64,000 bases of DNA from JAFGUF01 sp040883315 (GTDB lineage: Bacteria; Bacillota; Clostridia; Christensenellales; UMGS416): assembly GCA_040883315.1 (NCBI GenBank), contig JBFLKU010000019.1:62001-126000 (forward strand), given 5' to 3'. Numbering within the stretch: position 1 is the stretch's first letter; every line of letters starts with the position of its first letter. The notes beneath the pieces were generated by a model that worked only from the letters and a program-made list of their open reading frames with translations, did not search any database and had not been told where the DNA came from. The position numbers and the translations under genes were made by a program. This document shows positions 33,158 to 42,579 of the stretch, piece by piece.

Positions 33158-34041
33158 TACTTACCTGTCTTTATTAAATTATATATATCGTCTCTGCTGA
33201 AGTCATATTGCTTGCAGCAAAAATGGCAGCTGATGTTTGTGTTTTCTTGGCTTTCTGCCAAATCACGCAGCTCTGCCTCACCCATGCTCAGCAGCACCTT
33301 CTGTATTCTTTCCACGGAGCAGTCACAGCCGTAGAAAGGGCTTGTGCTTTCGCTTAGCTTAATGTCCAAATCGTAAAACAATGCATAAACAAAGTCTTCT
33401 ATTTTCATCACTTCCAGCTGTTTGCTTATGTCGCTCATTATCATTGAACGCACTTCTAGTTCATTTATTATTTTATCGCTGCAGCCCGGCATCACCTGCA
33501 GTATTATCCCACCGGCTTTTTTCACGCTGCCGTCACTCTCTAGCGATACACCAAGTGCCACGAGGGATGGAACTTGTTCAGATTTCATATAGTAGTATGC
33601 CAAGTCGCTGGCTATCTCGCCAGTCTGCAGCTCACACTGCCCAGTATATGGCTGTCCAAAGCCCATATCACGCAGCACAGATATTCTGCCGTCTATTCCT
33701 ATAAACCCGCCCACATCAACGCTGCCATCCTCATTAGGTGCAATTTCGTTTTGCGGATTGTCAATATATCCTTTTACTAGTCCGCTTTTGTATGCGGTGC
33801 AGACCAATGCCCCAGCCGGTCCTCCGCCCTTTATTGTGATAGTAGTAGCATCATCATCATTTTTCAGCATTGCACCAATTAGCGCACCAGCTGTAATCAG
33901 CCTGCCCAAGGCAACAGTTGCAGTGTAGGATGTTTTATGTGTTTTCTTTGCCTCTATCACCATATTTGTTGAATCTATCGCAAAGTATCTGACCATACCA
34001 TCACCTATAGTACCTCTTAGCATGGTTCCCTTATTGTTCAT
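33157..34041 (-). CDS. hslO: Hsp33 redox-regulated molecular chaperone
   Basis: ATP-independent holdase activated by oxidation. The 294-residue protein matches the Hsp33 core (GTIGDGMVRYFAIDST, then GPLV-like region GGGPAGALVCTAY) and ends with the redox zinc centre CDCS and CHFCC, giving the conserved C-x-C and C-x-x-C pair near residues 240 and 272. In Hsp33 these Cys residues bind zinc when reduced and form disulfides under oxidative stress. The start has AAGGAG. It overlaps the TPR gene by one base. A hairpin terminator lies between it and the upstream prsA-like gene, so it may lead its own transcript. Confidence 0.97.
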   Translation of the reverse strand: MNNKGTMLRGTIGDGMVRYFAIDSTNMVIEAKKTHKTSYTATVALGRLITAGALIGAMLKNDDDATTITIKGGGPAGALVCTAYKSGLVKGYIDNPQNEIAPNEDGSVDVGGFIGIDGRISVLRDMGFGQPYTGQCELQTGEIASDLAYYYMKSEQVPSLVALGVSLESDGSVKKAGGIILQVMPGCSDKIINELEVRSMIMSDISKQLEVMKIEDFVYALFYDLDIKLSESTSPFYGCDCSVERIQKVLLSMGEAELRDLAESQENTNISCHFCCKQYDFSRDDIYNLIKTGK

Positions 34042-34068
34042 TTTGTCTCCTTATTATCTGTGTATTTG

Positions 34069-34096
34069 CAAAACCCCGCCATAGATAGCGGGGTGA
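34069..34096 (-). terminator. Terminator or attenuator between the PrsA-like gene and hslO
   Basis: On the minus strand CCCCGC pairs with GCGGGG around a seven-to-eight-base loop, followed by TTTT. It lies just after the prsA-like stop codon. Confidence 0.7.
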
Positions 34097-34119
34097 TAAA
34101 TGCAATATTTATTTTTTGA

Positions 34120-35355
34120 TTAGTTCAGAAGTCTTCTGTAGTAGAATTTAATGTTAGCTTCTTCTCTCCAAATATCAAATTGCTTTTGATATTCTGCATC
34201 TTGTCTGCTTTGCAGAAGAGTGTCATATATATCATCATGAACATCATCATAGGCGACTGGTCCGCTCTCCACGTCACCAAAATATTTAATTATATGATAT
34301 CCAAATGCTGATTTAACAGGTTCTGATATATCACCAACTTTTTCAAGTGAGTACAATCCATCTGCAAATTCTGTTGCATATATTGACGTTGGATTAGCGA
34401 CAATATAGTATTCATTGTTATCCATTCCTGGGTCTTGTCCTAATTCATCCATCAGCAGTTTGAAATCTTCTCCAGCTATTGCTCTTTGATAGGCAGCGTC
34501 TGCTTGCTCTTTGGCTTTAGCCATGGCTTCATCTTCCAATGCCAAAGCTCCGTCTTCATCGCCTGCTTCTTTCAGTGCATCAATCGCAGCTTGGTCTTCA
34601 TCTGAAATTTTAATTAATATATGCTGTGCTTTTCTAGCATTTTCAGGATAGTAGTATATTTGGCTTCCTGATGTAGCATCTTGTTCAAAATTTGAATCTG
34701 CATTGTCATATCCTGTTTTTGCCTCTTCAACCAGTCTATCATATTCAGCTTTCACTTCATCCTCTGTCACCTCTATGGATTTTGTGGTAAGCTCTCTCAA
34801 TATTTCCTTTGCCTTAGAAGCCTCTGCATCATCAATTATATCTTGCTTTGTAATTTCATAGCCTAGGTCTGCAAAATATTCATCAAGTGTATCATATGCT
34901 ATAACGCCAAGTTCTTCTTCAGTCATGTTTGCATATTCAGGCTTTGCTTTTAATATTGTGCCATAAGTTGAAAGATAGCTGTTCATTATATCATGGATTT
35001 GGTCATCCAGTGCTTCACGCTCTTCAGCTGTAAATTCATAGCAACCCTTTTGCTTTGCAATCACTTCTTCCAGCTTTGCATCTACTGCTATATCAAGGCT
35101 GCTCTTAAGTATATCTTCATAATCTTCTTTATATTGCAAATTTGTTGTGAAGTCTTCTGGATACAAACCATAAGCTTGATACATGCTAATTTGATATTCA
35201 GCAATATCAAGTGCTTCACCTTTTAATATTAGCTGTCCCTCTACATCTGCAACAACAGTTTGTCTGTCTCTTTCAGGGTTCACCTCTACCATGTTGCAGC
35301 TAGTCAATATAAATCCCAAAGCTAAAACGATAGCTATTATCTTTGTTTTTCTCAT
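34120..35355 (-). CDS. prsA: Peptidyl-prolyl isomerase lipoprotein (PrsA/SurA-like)
   Basis: Extracytoplasmic foldase, 411 residues. A signal peptide with lipobox LTSC gives a lipid anchor. An N-terminal SurA_N-like helical region (about 40-220) precedes a parvulin PPIase domain in which NARKAQHILIKI (near 240) and FGYHIIKYF (near 363) are the family's typical strands. An acidic insertion (EDQAAIDALKEAGDEDGAL) lies in the PPIase domain. It folds secreted proteins as PrsA does. A run between mfd and hslO; its terminator lies at 34.07 kb. The assignment to PrsA rather than another parvulin is based on lipobox and layout. Confidence 0.9.
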   Translation of the reverse strand: MRKTKIIAIVLALGFILTSCNMVEVNPERDRQTVVADVEGQLILKGEALDIAEYQISMYQAYGLYPEDFTTNLQYKEDYEDILKSSLDIAVDAKLEEVIAKQKGCYEFTAEEREALDDQIHDIMNSYLSTYGTILKAKPEYANMTEEELGVIAYDTLDEYFADLGYEITKQDIIDDAEASKAKEILRELTTKSIEVTEDEVKAEYDRLVEEAKTGYDNADSNFEQDATSGSQIYYYPENARKAQHILIKISDEDQAAIDALKEAGDEDGALALEDEAMAKAKEQADAAYQRAIAGEDFKLLMDELGQDPGMDNNEYYIVANPTSIYATEFADGLYSLEKVGDISEPVKSAFGYHIIKYFGDVESGPVAYDDVHDDIYDTLLQSRQDAEYQKQFDIWREEANIKFYYRRLLN

Positions 35356-35414
35356 TTAAAATATAATTCCTTTCAAAGAAAACTTTAAAACACACAGTAT
35401 TATACCAAATAACT

Positions 35415-38400
35415 TTATATTTTGCAATCAACTAGTTTTGCCAATAAATCACATATTTTTTTTGCAGAATATTCATCTATTTTATATTTTAGCATAACGC
35501 CGTCTTTGTCTATTATTTTAAGTTTTCCCATATATTCATTAGCCAGTGTAAACAATTTTATGCCGTCCATATTTGCATCTTCATCAAACTTAATTGATAT
35601 TCCGTTTGCATTTTGTCTCATCAAGCTAATATTTACTTTTTGAGCCAAATGCTTTATATAGGCAACATCCATCAAATTAATTGTCTCTACAGGTGGCTTG
35701 CCAAATCTATCTGTCAGTTCCTCTATTATGTCGTCTTTATCCTTTATATTTTGTATGTATGATATTTTTTTGTACATGTCCAGCCTATCCTGCTGATCCT
35801 TAATATAGAAATCCGGAATGTTTGCGGATACTTTCAGGCTTAGTGTCACCTCTGTGCCTTCCTGCTCTATCTCTTCGCCTTTTACGCTTCGCACAGCATC
35901 TTCTATCATTTTGCAGTACATTCCATAGCCTACTGTCGCCATATGCCCGTGCTGACGTGCACCCAATATATCGCCTGCTCCGCGTATTTCTAAATCACGC
36001 ATGGCTATTTTTAGCCCGCTTCCAAACTCAGTGAACTGCGCTATAGCTGCCAGTCGTTTTTCTGCCACCTCGGAGAGCACTTTGCCCTCTCTCCAAGTGA
36101 AGTAGGCATACGCCAGCCTGTTGCTTCTCCCCACTCTGCCCCGCAGCTGGTAAAGCTGAGATAGACCAAATCGGTCAGCATCATATACTATCAGAGTGTT
36201 TGCACTGGATATATCCAGCCCGCTCTCTATTATTGTAGTGCATACAAGTACATTGTATTTGTCTTCCATAAATCCAAGCATTGTGTCTTCGAGCAGGTGT
36301 TCATTCATTTGACCATGAGCAACACCTACCTTTGCCTCCGGCACCAGTTCGCCTATGCGCCTTGCCATCATGCTTATGCTTTCTACTCTATTATATAGAA
36401 AATATACTTTTCCGCCACGCTCGATTTCCTTTATTATTGCGTTTCGTATCATGTGCTCTTTATACTCTATCACAAATGTCTGTACAGGGTGACGCTCCTG
36501 CGGCGGTGTATCCAGAATAGATATATCGCGTATACCAGAAAGTGACATATGTAGCGTTCTGGGAATAGGTGTTGCTGTCAAGGTAAGTACATCCACCTTC
36601 TCCTTAAGCTGCTTTATTTTCTCTTTGTGAGATACTCCAAATCTTTGCTCCTCGTCTACAACCAGCAGACCTAAGTCTTTGAACTTAATGTCCTTGCTCA
36701 GCAGCCTGTGCGTGCCTACAACTACGTCAATTTTTCCGCTTGCCATTCCTCGAAGCACCGTGTCCGCTTCCTTCGGGCTTAAAAATCTAGAAAGCTCTGC
36801 ACATTCGATAGGAAAATCTGCAAAGCGTCTTTTCATTGTCTCAAAGTGCTGGTGTGCCAATATTGTGGTGGGACATAGTATAGCAGACTGCTTTTTGTTC
36901 ATTGCAGCCTTGAATACAGCACGAAGTGCTACCTCTGTCTTTCCGTATCCTACGTCGCCGCACAGAAGCCTGTCCATAACCTTGCTGCTTTCCATGTCTT
37001 CTTTTATCTCTTCAATGCAGGTTATCTGGTCTGTTGTTTCTTCATGCTCAAAGGTATCTTCAAACTGTTTCTGCCATTCGCCGTCCTCTTCAAATTCATA
37101 TCCTTTTATGCTGGCTCTTTTTGCGTAAAGCTCCATTAGCTCATCCGCCATCTCGTCCACAGATGCCCGAACCTTGGCTTTAGTATTTTGCCACTGTTTT
37201 GTGCCTAGTTTGTTTAGCTTTGGCTTTGCTCCGTCTTTGCCGATGTATTTTTCCACCCTATCCATCTGCTCCACAGGAACATACAATATGTTGTCATCAC
37301 CATAGACTATCTTCAAATAGTCCCGAACATAGCCGTCTGCCTCCAGATTTACCACACCTTTGTATATGCCAATGCCGTGGGTTTCGTGCACTGCATAGTC
37401 ACCTACAGATAAATCATTAAATACTTCAACTTGTCTCTTCTTTTTAGGCTTTGCTTTTGCTTTAGAGCGAGATGCTCCAAAAAGCTCATACTCACCCAGC
37501 ACAACTACAGAGCATTTATTGCATATAAATCCTCTGTTTATATATGTAGGCAGTATTGCCCTTTCTTTGTCTTCCAGCTTTCTGTCATTGGATATAACAG
37601 GAATATACACTTCAAAATCGGTAAGTGTCTCTTCCAGCCTTTTTGCTCTTCTTTCGTTACCGGCTAGAAATATGACATTATAGCCCATCTTGTTCCACTT
37701 TTTCAGGTCATTAATCAGCAGATTAAATTTGCCCTTATATATAGGAGCCTCTGCACCGTCAAAGCGAATTATTTTTTTAATCGGAACAGTCTCGTCAGTG
37801 CTCATATTCTGCACTGTCAGCATGCTGTGCTTAGACATACTATGGTATATTTCATCGTAGGACATTAATAAATCTTTTTGATTGAATAAAACCGTATTAG
37901 CATCAAATGCCTCTTCATACATTACGGCAAATTCCTCTATTAATGCTTCGTTTCTCTCCTTCAGGCGAAGGGGCTCATCGAAAATAATAAGTGGAGATTT
38001 TATATAGTCCTGTATTCCGCCGGTTGTGGCATAAAATGAAGAAACAAAATTATCAACACCCTCAAATGTGCCGTTTTGCAGCAGCATCTCTATTTTTTCA
38101 TCTATATATTTTTCAATGCTTTTGTTTTTAACACTTGTTTTATATCCGGGCACATCCTTTGCTTTTTTCTTTATATCGCCGCCTTGCCTTTGTGCCATCT
38201 CTTTAAGGTTTCTGCATCCGCGCTCCAGTGCAGTCGATGTCAGCGGAGTTTCCACTGCCGGAAGTATATCAATAGATGATACCTCCTCAACTGACCTTTG
38301 GGTTATAGGGTCATATCTTCTTATAGATTCTACTTCATCACCAAAAAGCTCAATTCTGGTTGCGTATTCATCTGCAATATTATATACATCCAGTATATCG

Positions 38401-38936
38401 CCTCTTTGTGCGAATTGCCCTTCTCCTTCTGCTCTTTCCTCTCGGGCATATCCCATGTTGCAAAGGGCATCACGAATTTGGGTCAAATCCACCCGGCTGC
38501 CTTTTTTGATTGTTAAGGTGCATTCATTGAAGACATCCTTTGGCACAATACGCGTCATTACAGACTCAATCGTTGCAATTACTATTCCGTTAAAACCATT
38601 TGCCAGCTTATTTAATATCACAATTCTTTCGTGCTCATCCTCTTTGCTTACGGCACGAATATTGCCCAGCCTTATAGCCCTTGGAGGAAATACCAGACAC
38701 TCTATTTTTTCATCTAGCCCAGCAATATCACTTGCCAGTTCTTTTGCCTTCACATAATTAGAAACTATTATCAAAATAGTTTCTTCTCTCTTCTTCTTTA
38801 ATCCTGTATATACATATGACTTTTGGTTTTCAATTACAGCAAAAAGGCCACTTGGAGTGTCGCCTTCATAAAGTGCCTTTTGCAGAACCTGCCACGGGCC
38901 AGATGCATATAATTGTGTAAATAGCGCTTTTTCCAT
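35415..38936 (-). CDS. mfd: Transcription-repair coupling factor Mfd
   Basis: Large ATP-dependent translocase that releases stalled RNA polymerase and recruits UvrA, about 1173 residues from the ATG at 38936. Domains in order: UvrB-like N-terminus (residues 20-350), the RNA-polymerase-interacting CarD-like domain (VGDYAVHETHGIGIY), helicase motif I (CGDVGYGKTEVA), DEEQ motif (LVVDEEQRFGVSHK), motif VI region (RGRVGRSNRLAYAYF) and the C-terminal D7 domain. I select ATG 38936 (MEKALFTQL), with an AGGATT site upstream, because the frame that starts at 38987 begins inside pth; the two genes stay separated by 13 bases. It follows pth in the common pth-mfd order. Confidence 0.97.
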   Translation of the reverse strand: MEKALFTQLYASGPWQVLQKALYEGDTPSGLFAVIENQKSYVYTGLKKKREETILIIVSNYVKAKELASDIAGLDEKIECLVFPPRAIRLGNIRAVSKEDEHERIVILNKLANGFNGIVIATIESVMTRIVPKDVFNECTLTIKKGSRVDLTQIRDALCNMGYAREERAEGEGQFAQRGDILDVYNIADEYATRIELFGDEVESIRRYDPITQRSVEEVSSIDILPAVETPLTSTALERGCRNLKEMAQRQGGDIKKKAKDVPGYKTSVKNKSIEKYIDEKIEMLLQNGTFEGVDNFVSSFYATTGGIQDYIKSPLIIFDEPLRLKERNEALIEEFAVMYEEAFDANTVLFNQKDLLMSYDEIYHSMSKHSMLTVQNMSTDETVPIKKIIRFDGAEAPIYKGKFNLLINDLKKWNKMGYNVIFLAGNERRAKRLEETLTDFEVYIPVISNDRKLEDKERAILPTYINRGFICNKCSVVVLGEYELFGASRSKAKAKPKKKRQVEVFNDLSVGDYAVHETHGIGIYKGVVNLEADGYVRDYLKIVYGDDNILYVPVEQMDRVEKYIGKDGAKPKLNKLGTKQWQNTKAKVRASVDEMADELMELYAKRASIKGYEFEEDGEWQKQFEDTFEHEETTDQITCIEEIKEDMESSKVMDRLLCGDVGYGKTEVALRAVFKAAMNKKQSAILCPTTILAHQHFETMKRRFADFPIECAELSRFLSPKEADTVLRGMASGKIDVVVGTHRLLSKDIKFKDLGLLVVDEEQRFGVSHKEKIKQLKEKVDVLTLTATPIPRTLHMSLSGIRDISILDTPPQERHPVQTFVIEYKEHMIRNAIIKEIERGGKVYFLYNRVESISMMARRIGELVPEAKVGVAHGQMNEHLLEDTMLGFMEDKYNVLVCTTIIESGLDISSANTLIVYDADRFGLSQLYQLRGRVGRSNRLAYAYFTWREGKVLSEVAEKRLAAIAQFTEFGSGLKIAMRDLEIRGAGDILGARQHGHMATVGYGMYCKMIEDAVRSVKGEEIEQEGTEVTLSLKVSANIPDFYIKDQQDRLDMYKKISYIQNIKDKDDIIEELTDRFGKPPVETINLMDVAYIKHLAQKVNISLMRQNANGISIKFDEDANMDGIKLFTLANEYMGKLKIIDKDGVMLKYKIDEYSAKKICDLLAKLVDCKI

Positions 38937-38949
38937 TAATAATCCTAAT

Positions 38950-39525
38950 CTAGCCGTTAAATTGCTGCATCGTCTTGTCGATGCCATTTTTCACAATTGA
39001 AAATGCTGCATTCGCAGCGTTCTCTATGGCGGCATCTACCATCTTTTTGTTTTCGCCTGTTTCTTTTCCTAGCACAAAGTTTACCGTATCCATGCCTTTT
39101 CGCGGCTTTCCTATTCCTATTCTTATTCTTGGAAAATCGTATGATCTAATGTGTGAGATTATGGATTTCATTCCGTTGTGCGTTCCGCCGCTGCCTTTTT
39201 TGCGTATTCTTATCTTGCCAATGTCGATATCCATATCGTCATATATCACAATAATATTCTCCGGCTTTATCCTGTAAAAAAACATTACCTTTGCTACAGC
39301 CGCACCAGAATTGTTCATAAAAGTCTGCGGCTTTATTATATATATAATATCATCATCGTGTTTATCAATATACATAATAGATGAAAATTTCTTCTTTTCA
39401 TCTCTCAAGCTCATCTTCTTCATCAGCAAATCTACCGCATCAAATCCCACGTTGTGCCTTGTATGCTGATACTTTGTGCCTGGATTGCCAAGCCCCACAA
39501 TTAAATATTTGTTCTTTTTCATCAT
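38950..39525 (-). CDS. pth: Peptidyl-tRNA hydrolase
   Basis: Cleaves the ester link between tRNA and peptide in peptidyl-tRNAs released during translation. The 191-residue protein carries the family signatures YLIVGLGNPGTKYQHTRHNV (residues 7-26, with the catalytic His), PQTFMNNSG and VIYDDMDIDIGKIRIR, and GSGGTHNGMKSI. Length is typical. It is first in the order pth-mfd, and both are on the minus strand. Confidence 0.97.
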   Translation of the reverse strand: MMKKNKYLIVGLGNPGTKYQHTRHNVGFDAVDLLMKKMSLRDEKKKFSSIMYIDKHDDDIIYIIKPQTFMNNSGAAVAKVMFFYRIKPENIIVIYDDMDIDIGKIRIRKKGSGGTHNGMKSIISHIRSYDFPRIRIGIGKPRKGMDTVNFVLGKETGENKKMVDAAIENAANAAFSIVKNGIDKTMQQFNG

Positions 39526-39592
39526 AGATAGTATTATAGTTGTATATTATTAAAAATTCAATGATATTATTTTCTAAAATAAATTATTTTCA

Positions 39593-39621
39593 TTGACAAG
39601 CTTAGTTGGTAAATGTATAAT
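39593..39621 (+). promoter_or_regulatory. Promoter of the yceD-rpmF operon
   Basis: TTGACA (39593-39598) and TATAAT (39616-39621) with a 17-base spacer, a perfect sigma-A consensus. Transcription would begin near 39628, so the ATG at 39667 is the correct yceD start, not the upstream frame start at 39613. Confidence 0.9.
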
Positions 39622-39666
39622 ATATTCTGCTTGTTTATATACACGTCTATGGAGAAAGGACAACGT

Positions 39667-40218
39667 ATGATTATTGATTTATCTAGTGCATTAAAGCACC
39701 CGGGGCAATCATTTCCTTTTTCTGTTGAAGGATGCATTGATGATATTGATTTGTATGGTGAGACTATAAAATTTCTAAATCCCATAAAGATTGATGGCAT
39801 AATAATGAACATAGGCAATAATTTCTTCGTAAGAGGCGAATTCACTGCTGAATACCAAACAAACTGTGATTTATGCTTTAGAATAATTGAAGGCAAGGTA
39901 GAATGTGAGTTTGACGAAGAGTATTCGCAGACAGAAGATATCTCACACCCGGATAGATACTTGTTTGAAGGCAGTAAACTGGATATTACAAAAATGGTAC
40001 ACGACAATATCTGCTTGGAATTGCCCCTAAAGCATCTTTGCACAGAAGATTGTTTGGGATTGTGCCCTAGCTGCGGAATAAACCTGAATGAAGAAAAGTG
40101 CGACTGCAATGTAACTATTGAACAAAGCGGACTTAGCGATAAGACCGAAAAAAATAAAAAGGATAACCCCTTCGCTGTTTTAGAAAATCTATTCAGTGAT
40201 GATGATGAGGAGGCATAA
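39667..40218 (+). CDS. yceD: YceD/DUF177 family ribosome-biogenesis protein
   Basis: Small protein of the DUF177 family, linked by genome context and studies of bacterial and plant homologues to 23S rRNA or large-subunit accumulation. From the ATG at 39667 it has 183 residues. Motifs include RGEFTAEYQTNCDLCFR and LPLKHLCTEDCLGLCPSCG, a Cys-rich pattern that may bind metal, and an acidic C-terminus (FSDDDEEA). GAGAAAGGA lies before the ATG. rpmF starts three bases after its stop, the classic yceD-rpmF arrangement. Confidence 0.93.
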   Translation: MIIDLSSALKHPGQSFPFSVEGCIDDIDLYGETIKFLNPIKIDGIIMNIGNNFFVRGEFTAEYQTNCDLCFRIIEGKVECEFDEEYSQTEDISHPDRYLFEGSKLDITKMVHDNICLELPLKHLCTEDCLGLCPSCGINLNEEKCDCNVTIEQSGLSDKTEKNKKDNPFAVLENLFSDDDEEA

Positions 40219-40220
40219 AA

Positions 40221-40403
40221 ATGGCTGTACAAAAGAGTAAGAAATCCAAAGCTAAAAAGGGTATGAGACGTTCACACTGGAAGCTGTCAGCACCATCAAT
40301 AGCTGAATGTCCACAATGCCATGCAAAGAAACTGCCACATAGAGTGTGCAAAAGCTGTGGTTACTACAAAGGTCGCGCTGTTGTAGCAGTAGACGAAGCA
40401 TAG
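40221..40403 (+). CDS. rpmF: 50S ribosomal protein L32
   Basis: Ribosomal protein bL32, 60 residues, with the family start MAVQKSKKSKAKKGMRRSHW and the zinc ribbon CPQCHAKKLPHRVCKSCGYY (four Cys at normal spacing). The Cys motif indicates the zinc-binding form. It is the second gene of the yceD-rpmF operon and is followed by a terminator. Confidence 0.98.
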   Translation: MAVQKSKKSKAKKGMRRSHWKLSAPSIAECPQCHAKKLPHRVCKSCGYYKGRAVVAVDEA

Positions 40404-40431
40404 TATCTATAAGTTTAATTTGCTTTAATTA

Positions 40432-40459
40432 ACAAGATGATTTTGTCGTCTTGTTTTTT
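40432..40459 (+). terminator. Terminator after rpmF
   Basis: Nine-base stem ACAAGATGA with TCGTCTTGT (one G-T pair), five-base loop, then a T run. Confidence 0.85.
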
Positions 40460-40556
40460 ATTATCTTATTATAGAGATAAAGCATTACAATAATATATTG
40501 TAAATATAGCCATCTAACTATATAATTACGTTATTAAACAAGAGGTAATTATATTA

Positions 40557-41381
40557 GTGGATAAAAAAGACAATAAAAATAAATGGCTAGAATTCCTAGA
40601 TATTAAAATGCAGAAAGAAAATATAAGTTTTACACTTTTCGGTGTATCAATATGGATAATTGTGGCATTCGCGATCACCATGATAATCAAAATTTATGAT
40701 TCATTGCTGATAGTGATGAGCAATGATTTTAGTCCATATTCTTTCAATCAATTAAAATACGGATTACTACTTACAATAATTATTTTAATGTTAATTGTTA
40801 TATCTTTGGATATTATTTATCCTTATTCTAAAATAATACCAGCATATAAATATGATTTAATTAGTATTACTCCTTTTATAATGTTTTTTTCTTTATTAAT
40901 TATCATATTCATATTTAAAGATTCTTCAGATACCAAATTTGAATTAATTACTACTATTGTTATTTGTATATTTTCTATAACATCATTTACACCCTATGAT
41001 AAAAAAGCCAAATATCAACTTACATCAACTAATATACTAATTGTGTCTATATCTGCATTTTTACTAATACTATTTATAGGCATATTTTTATTTGTAAAAT
41101 ATATCGAAACACCTAAAAACATATATGAAATATGTCCCGAAACATCAACTGTATATTTTTGTTTAATAGGTCTTATATTATCAGTATTTTTAGCATTATA
41201 CTATCTTCTAAAAATAAAACGTATTGAAAAATTATCTAAAGTTAAAGAAGACTTATTTATGGATAAAACAACATTAAAAAATGTTAAAGATTTTTATAAA
41301 CGTGAATATGAAGGTATTACTAGAGAAGAGCATTATAAAGCATCCCGACCGAACTTATTTAAATCTAAAAAAGAAAAATAG
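40557..41381 (+). CDS. Hypothetical membrane protein, orphan
   Basis: I do not recognise this 274-residue protein, which begins at GTG. It has five to six hydrophobic segments (about residues 25-45, 65-88, 105-120, 130-145, 160-182 and 200-218), then a charged helical tail (KRIEKLSKVKEDLFMDK). The coding sequence is noticeably more AT-rich than most neighbours and uses many AT-ending codons, a hint of recent acquisition. It lies alone between rpmF and a convergent gene. AGAGG lies 10-12 bases before the GTG. Nothing in its neighbours shows a partner. Confidence 0.7.
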   Translation: MDKKDNKNKWLEFLDIKMQKENISFTLFGVSIWIIVAFAITMIIKIYDSLLIVMSNDFSPYSFNQLKYGLLLTIIILMLIVISLDIIYPYSKIIPAYKYDLISITPFIMFFSLLIIIFIFKDSSDTKFELITTIVICIFSITSFTPYDKKAKYQLTSTNILIVSISAFLLILFIGIFLFVKYIETPKNIYEICPETSTVYFCLIGLILSVFLALYYLLKIKRIEKLSKVKEDLFMDKTTLKNVKDFYKREYEGITREEHYKASRPNLFKSKKEK

Positions 41382-41390
41382 CTCTATACC

Positions 41391-42326
41391 CTATTCCACT
41401 AAAATATTATCTTCTAATTTCTGATAATAACCAAGCACTCTCATTGCCCTTACAGTATTTATACGAGAAGCTTTTCCAGTCTCCTCATAATCAAAGTGCA
41501 CTTGACCAGAATATTTTTGCTGTACAGGCCATGTTCCATCTTTATTCTGCTTTTTCTTTATTATTTCAATAGCATCATCCATACGTTCATCATACTCTAC
41601 CCCATAGTCAGCAAAATAAACCATTGAACGCAAAACATCATATTTCCATCTGCATGGGTATGACAGCATTGTAAAGCTTTTCTTTATGACTTGCCGTGTC
41701 TTGTCAGATTTATACAGCCTATGACATAATATAAATTCATGTGCATCACTAACTGCCCTGTCAACTTCGTCTATCCTGTGTGTATATCCATTGCGTTTAT
41801 ATTCTAAAAAACCTTCCAGCACATTTATGGTAGTATGCAGCGAACTGTGGCTAGGATCGTGCACAAGATCGCAATTCCACGCACCATCCTCCATATGATA
41901 TTCAAGGAGTGTATCCACAATATCATTTATCGCACTATGTTCCAGCTTTCCGTAGCAGCAAAGGCTGAGCAAAAATCCACATATACATAAATCAAGCGGA
42001 TATTCTTTGCTTGGGTCTCTGCTAATCCATAATTTATCCAACAAAAGTTTTGCTGACTCTTGATAGCATGGAATGCTTGGATCAGCATCAAAGTTTTTTA
42101 TATCAAGCATCGTGTAAGTTGTAGATATCCATTTTGGTGAGTATATGCCCCCACCCCACATTTTAGTGTCTGCATCCCACAAATCAATCAGCCCTTTTAC
42201 CCATCCTGACTTATGAATTTGTTGTCTATGCTTTTCACACATAGGCTCGTTCTCTTTCAGCAAGTACTTTGATACCCAATATTTTATAGATGCATCACCT
42301 TCGTTTAGCCATTTTAGTATATCCAT
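41391..42326 (-). CDS. Terpenoid cyclase/prenyltransferase-like alpha-toroid protein
   Basis: A 311-residue helical protein that resembles the alpha/alpha toroid fold of squalene-hopene cyclases and prenyltransferases. Repeated elements include MEDGAWNC (near 150) and NKDGTWPVQ (near 275), which are QW/GxW-like, and several Cys and His residues (PLDLCICGFLL). It lacks a clear DxDD catalytic motif of cyclases, so I do not assign an activity. The ATG follows a run of weak site AAGGCAG. The gene lies between an orphan membrane gene and the nucleoside phosphorylase gene, with no metabolic partner in view. Confidence 0.72.
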   Translation of the reverse strand: MDILKWLNEGDASIKYWVSKYLLKENEPMCEKHRQQIHKSGWVKGLIDLWDADTKMWGGGIYSPKWISTTYTMLDIKNFDADPSIPCYQESAKLLLDKLWISRDPSKEYPLDLCICGFLLSLCCYGKLEHSAINDIVDTLLEYHMEDGAWNCDLVHDPSHSSLHTTINVLEGFLEYKRNGYTHRIDEVDRAVSDAHEFILCHRLYKSDKTRQVIKKSFTMLSYPCRWKYDVLRSMVYFADYGVEYDERMDDAIEIIKKKQNKDGTWPVQQKYSGQVHFDYEETGKASRINTVRAMRVLGYYQKLEDNILVE

Positions 42327-42579
42327 AATTTCTGCCTTTCTTAAGTTAAAAATTTTTCAACTTAAATGTTCATATTGCAGCTTCCAGTCACTATCTTTAT
42401 TCCACATTATACCATGTTTTTATTTGCATCACTATGGTATCTTTCTGCTGGTTTAAATAAAGCTTTTTATATATCTGCATTTATAAATAAATTAATTTCA
42501 TGTTTTCCAATTATATATTTATGTTATAATTGATATGTAAATTTGGGAAAGATAGAAATTCGGCACAAGGGGTGATATT

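Noticed and set aside
36679..37128. Plus-strand frame of 149 codons, and other frames within mfd
   Set aside because: Antisense shadows of mfd, with no ribosome sites or family motifs.
39567..40232. 221-codon open frame on the minus strand
   Set aside because: It is antisense to yceD, which has a consensus promoter, a ribosome site and family motifs.
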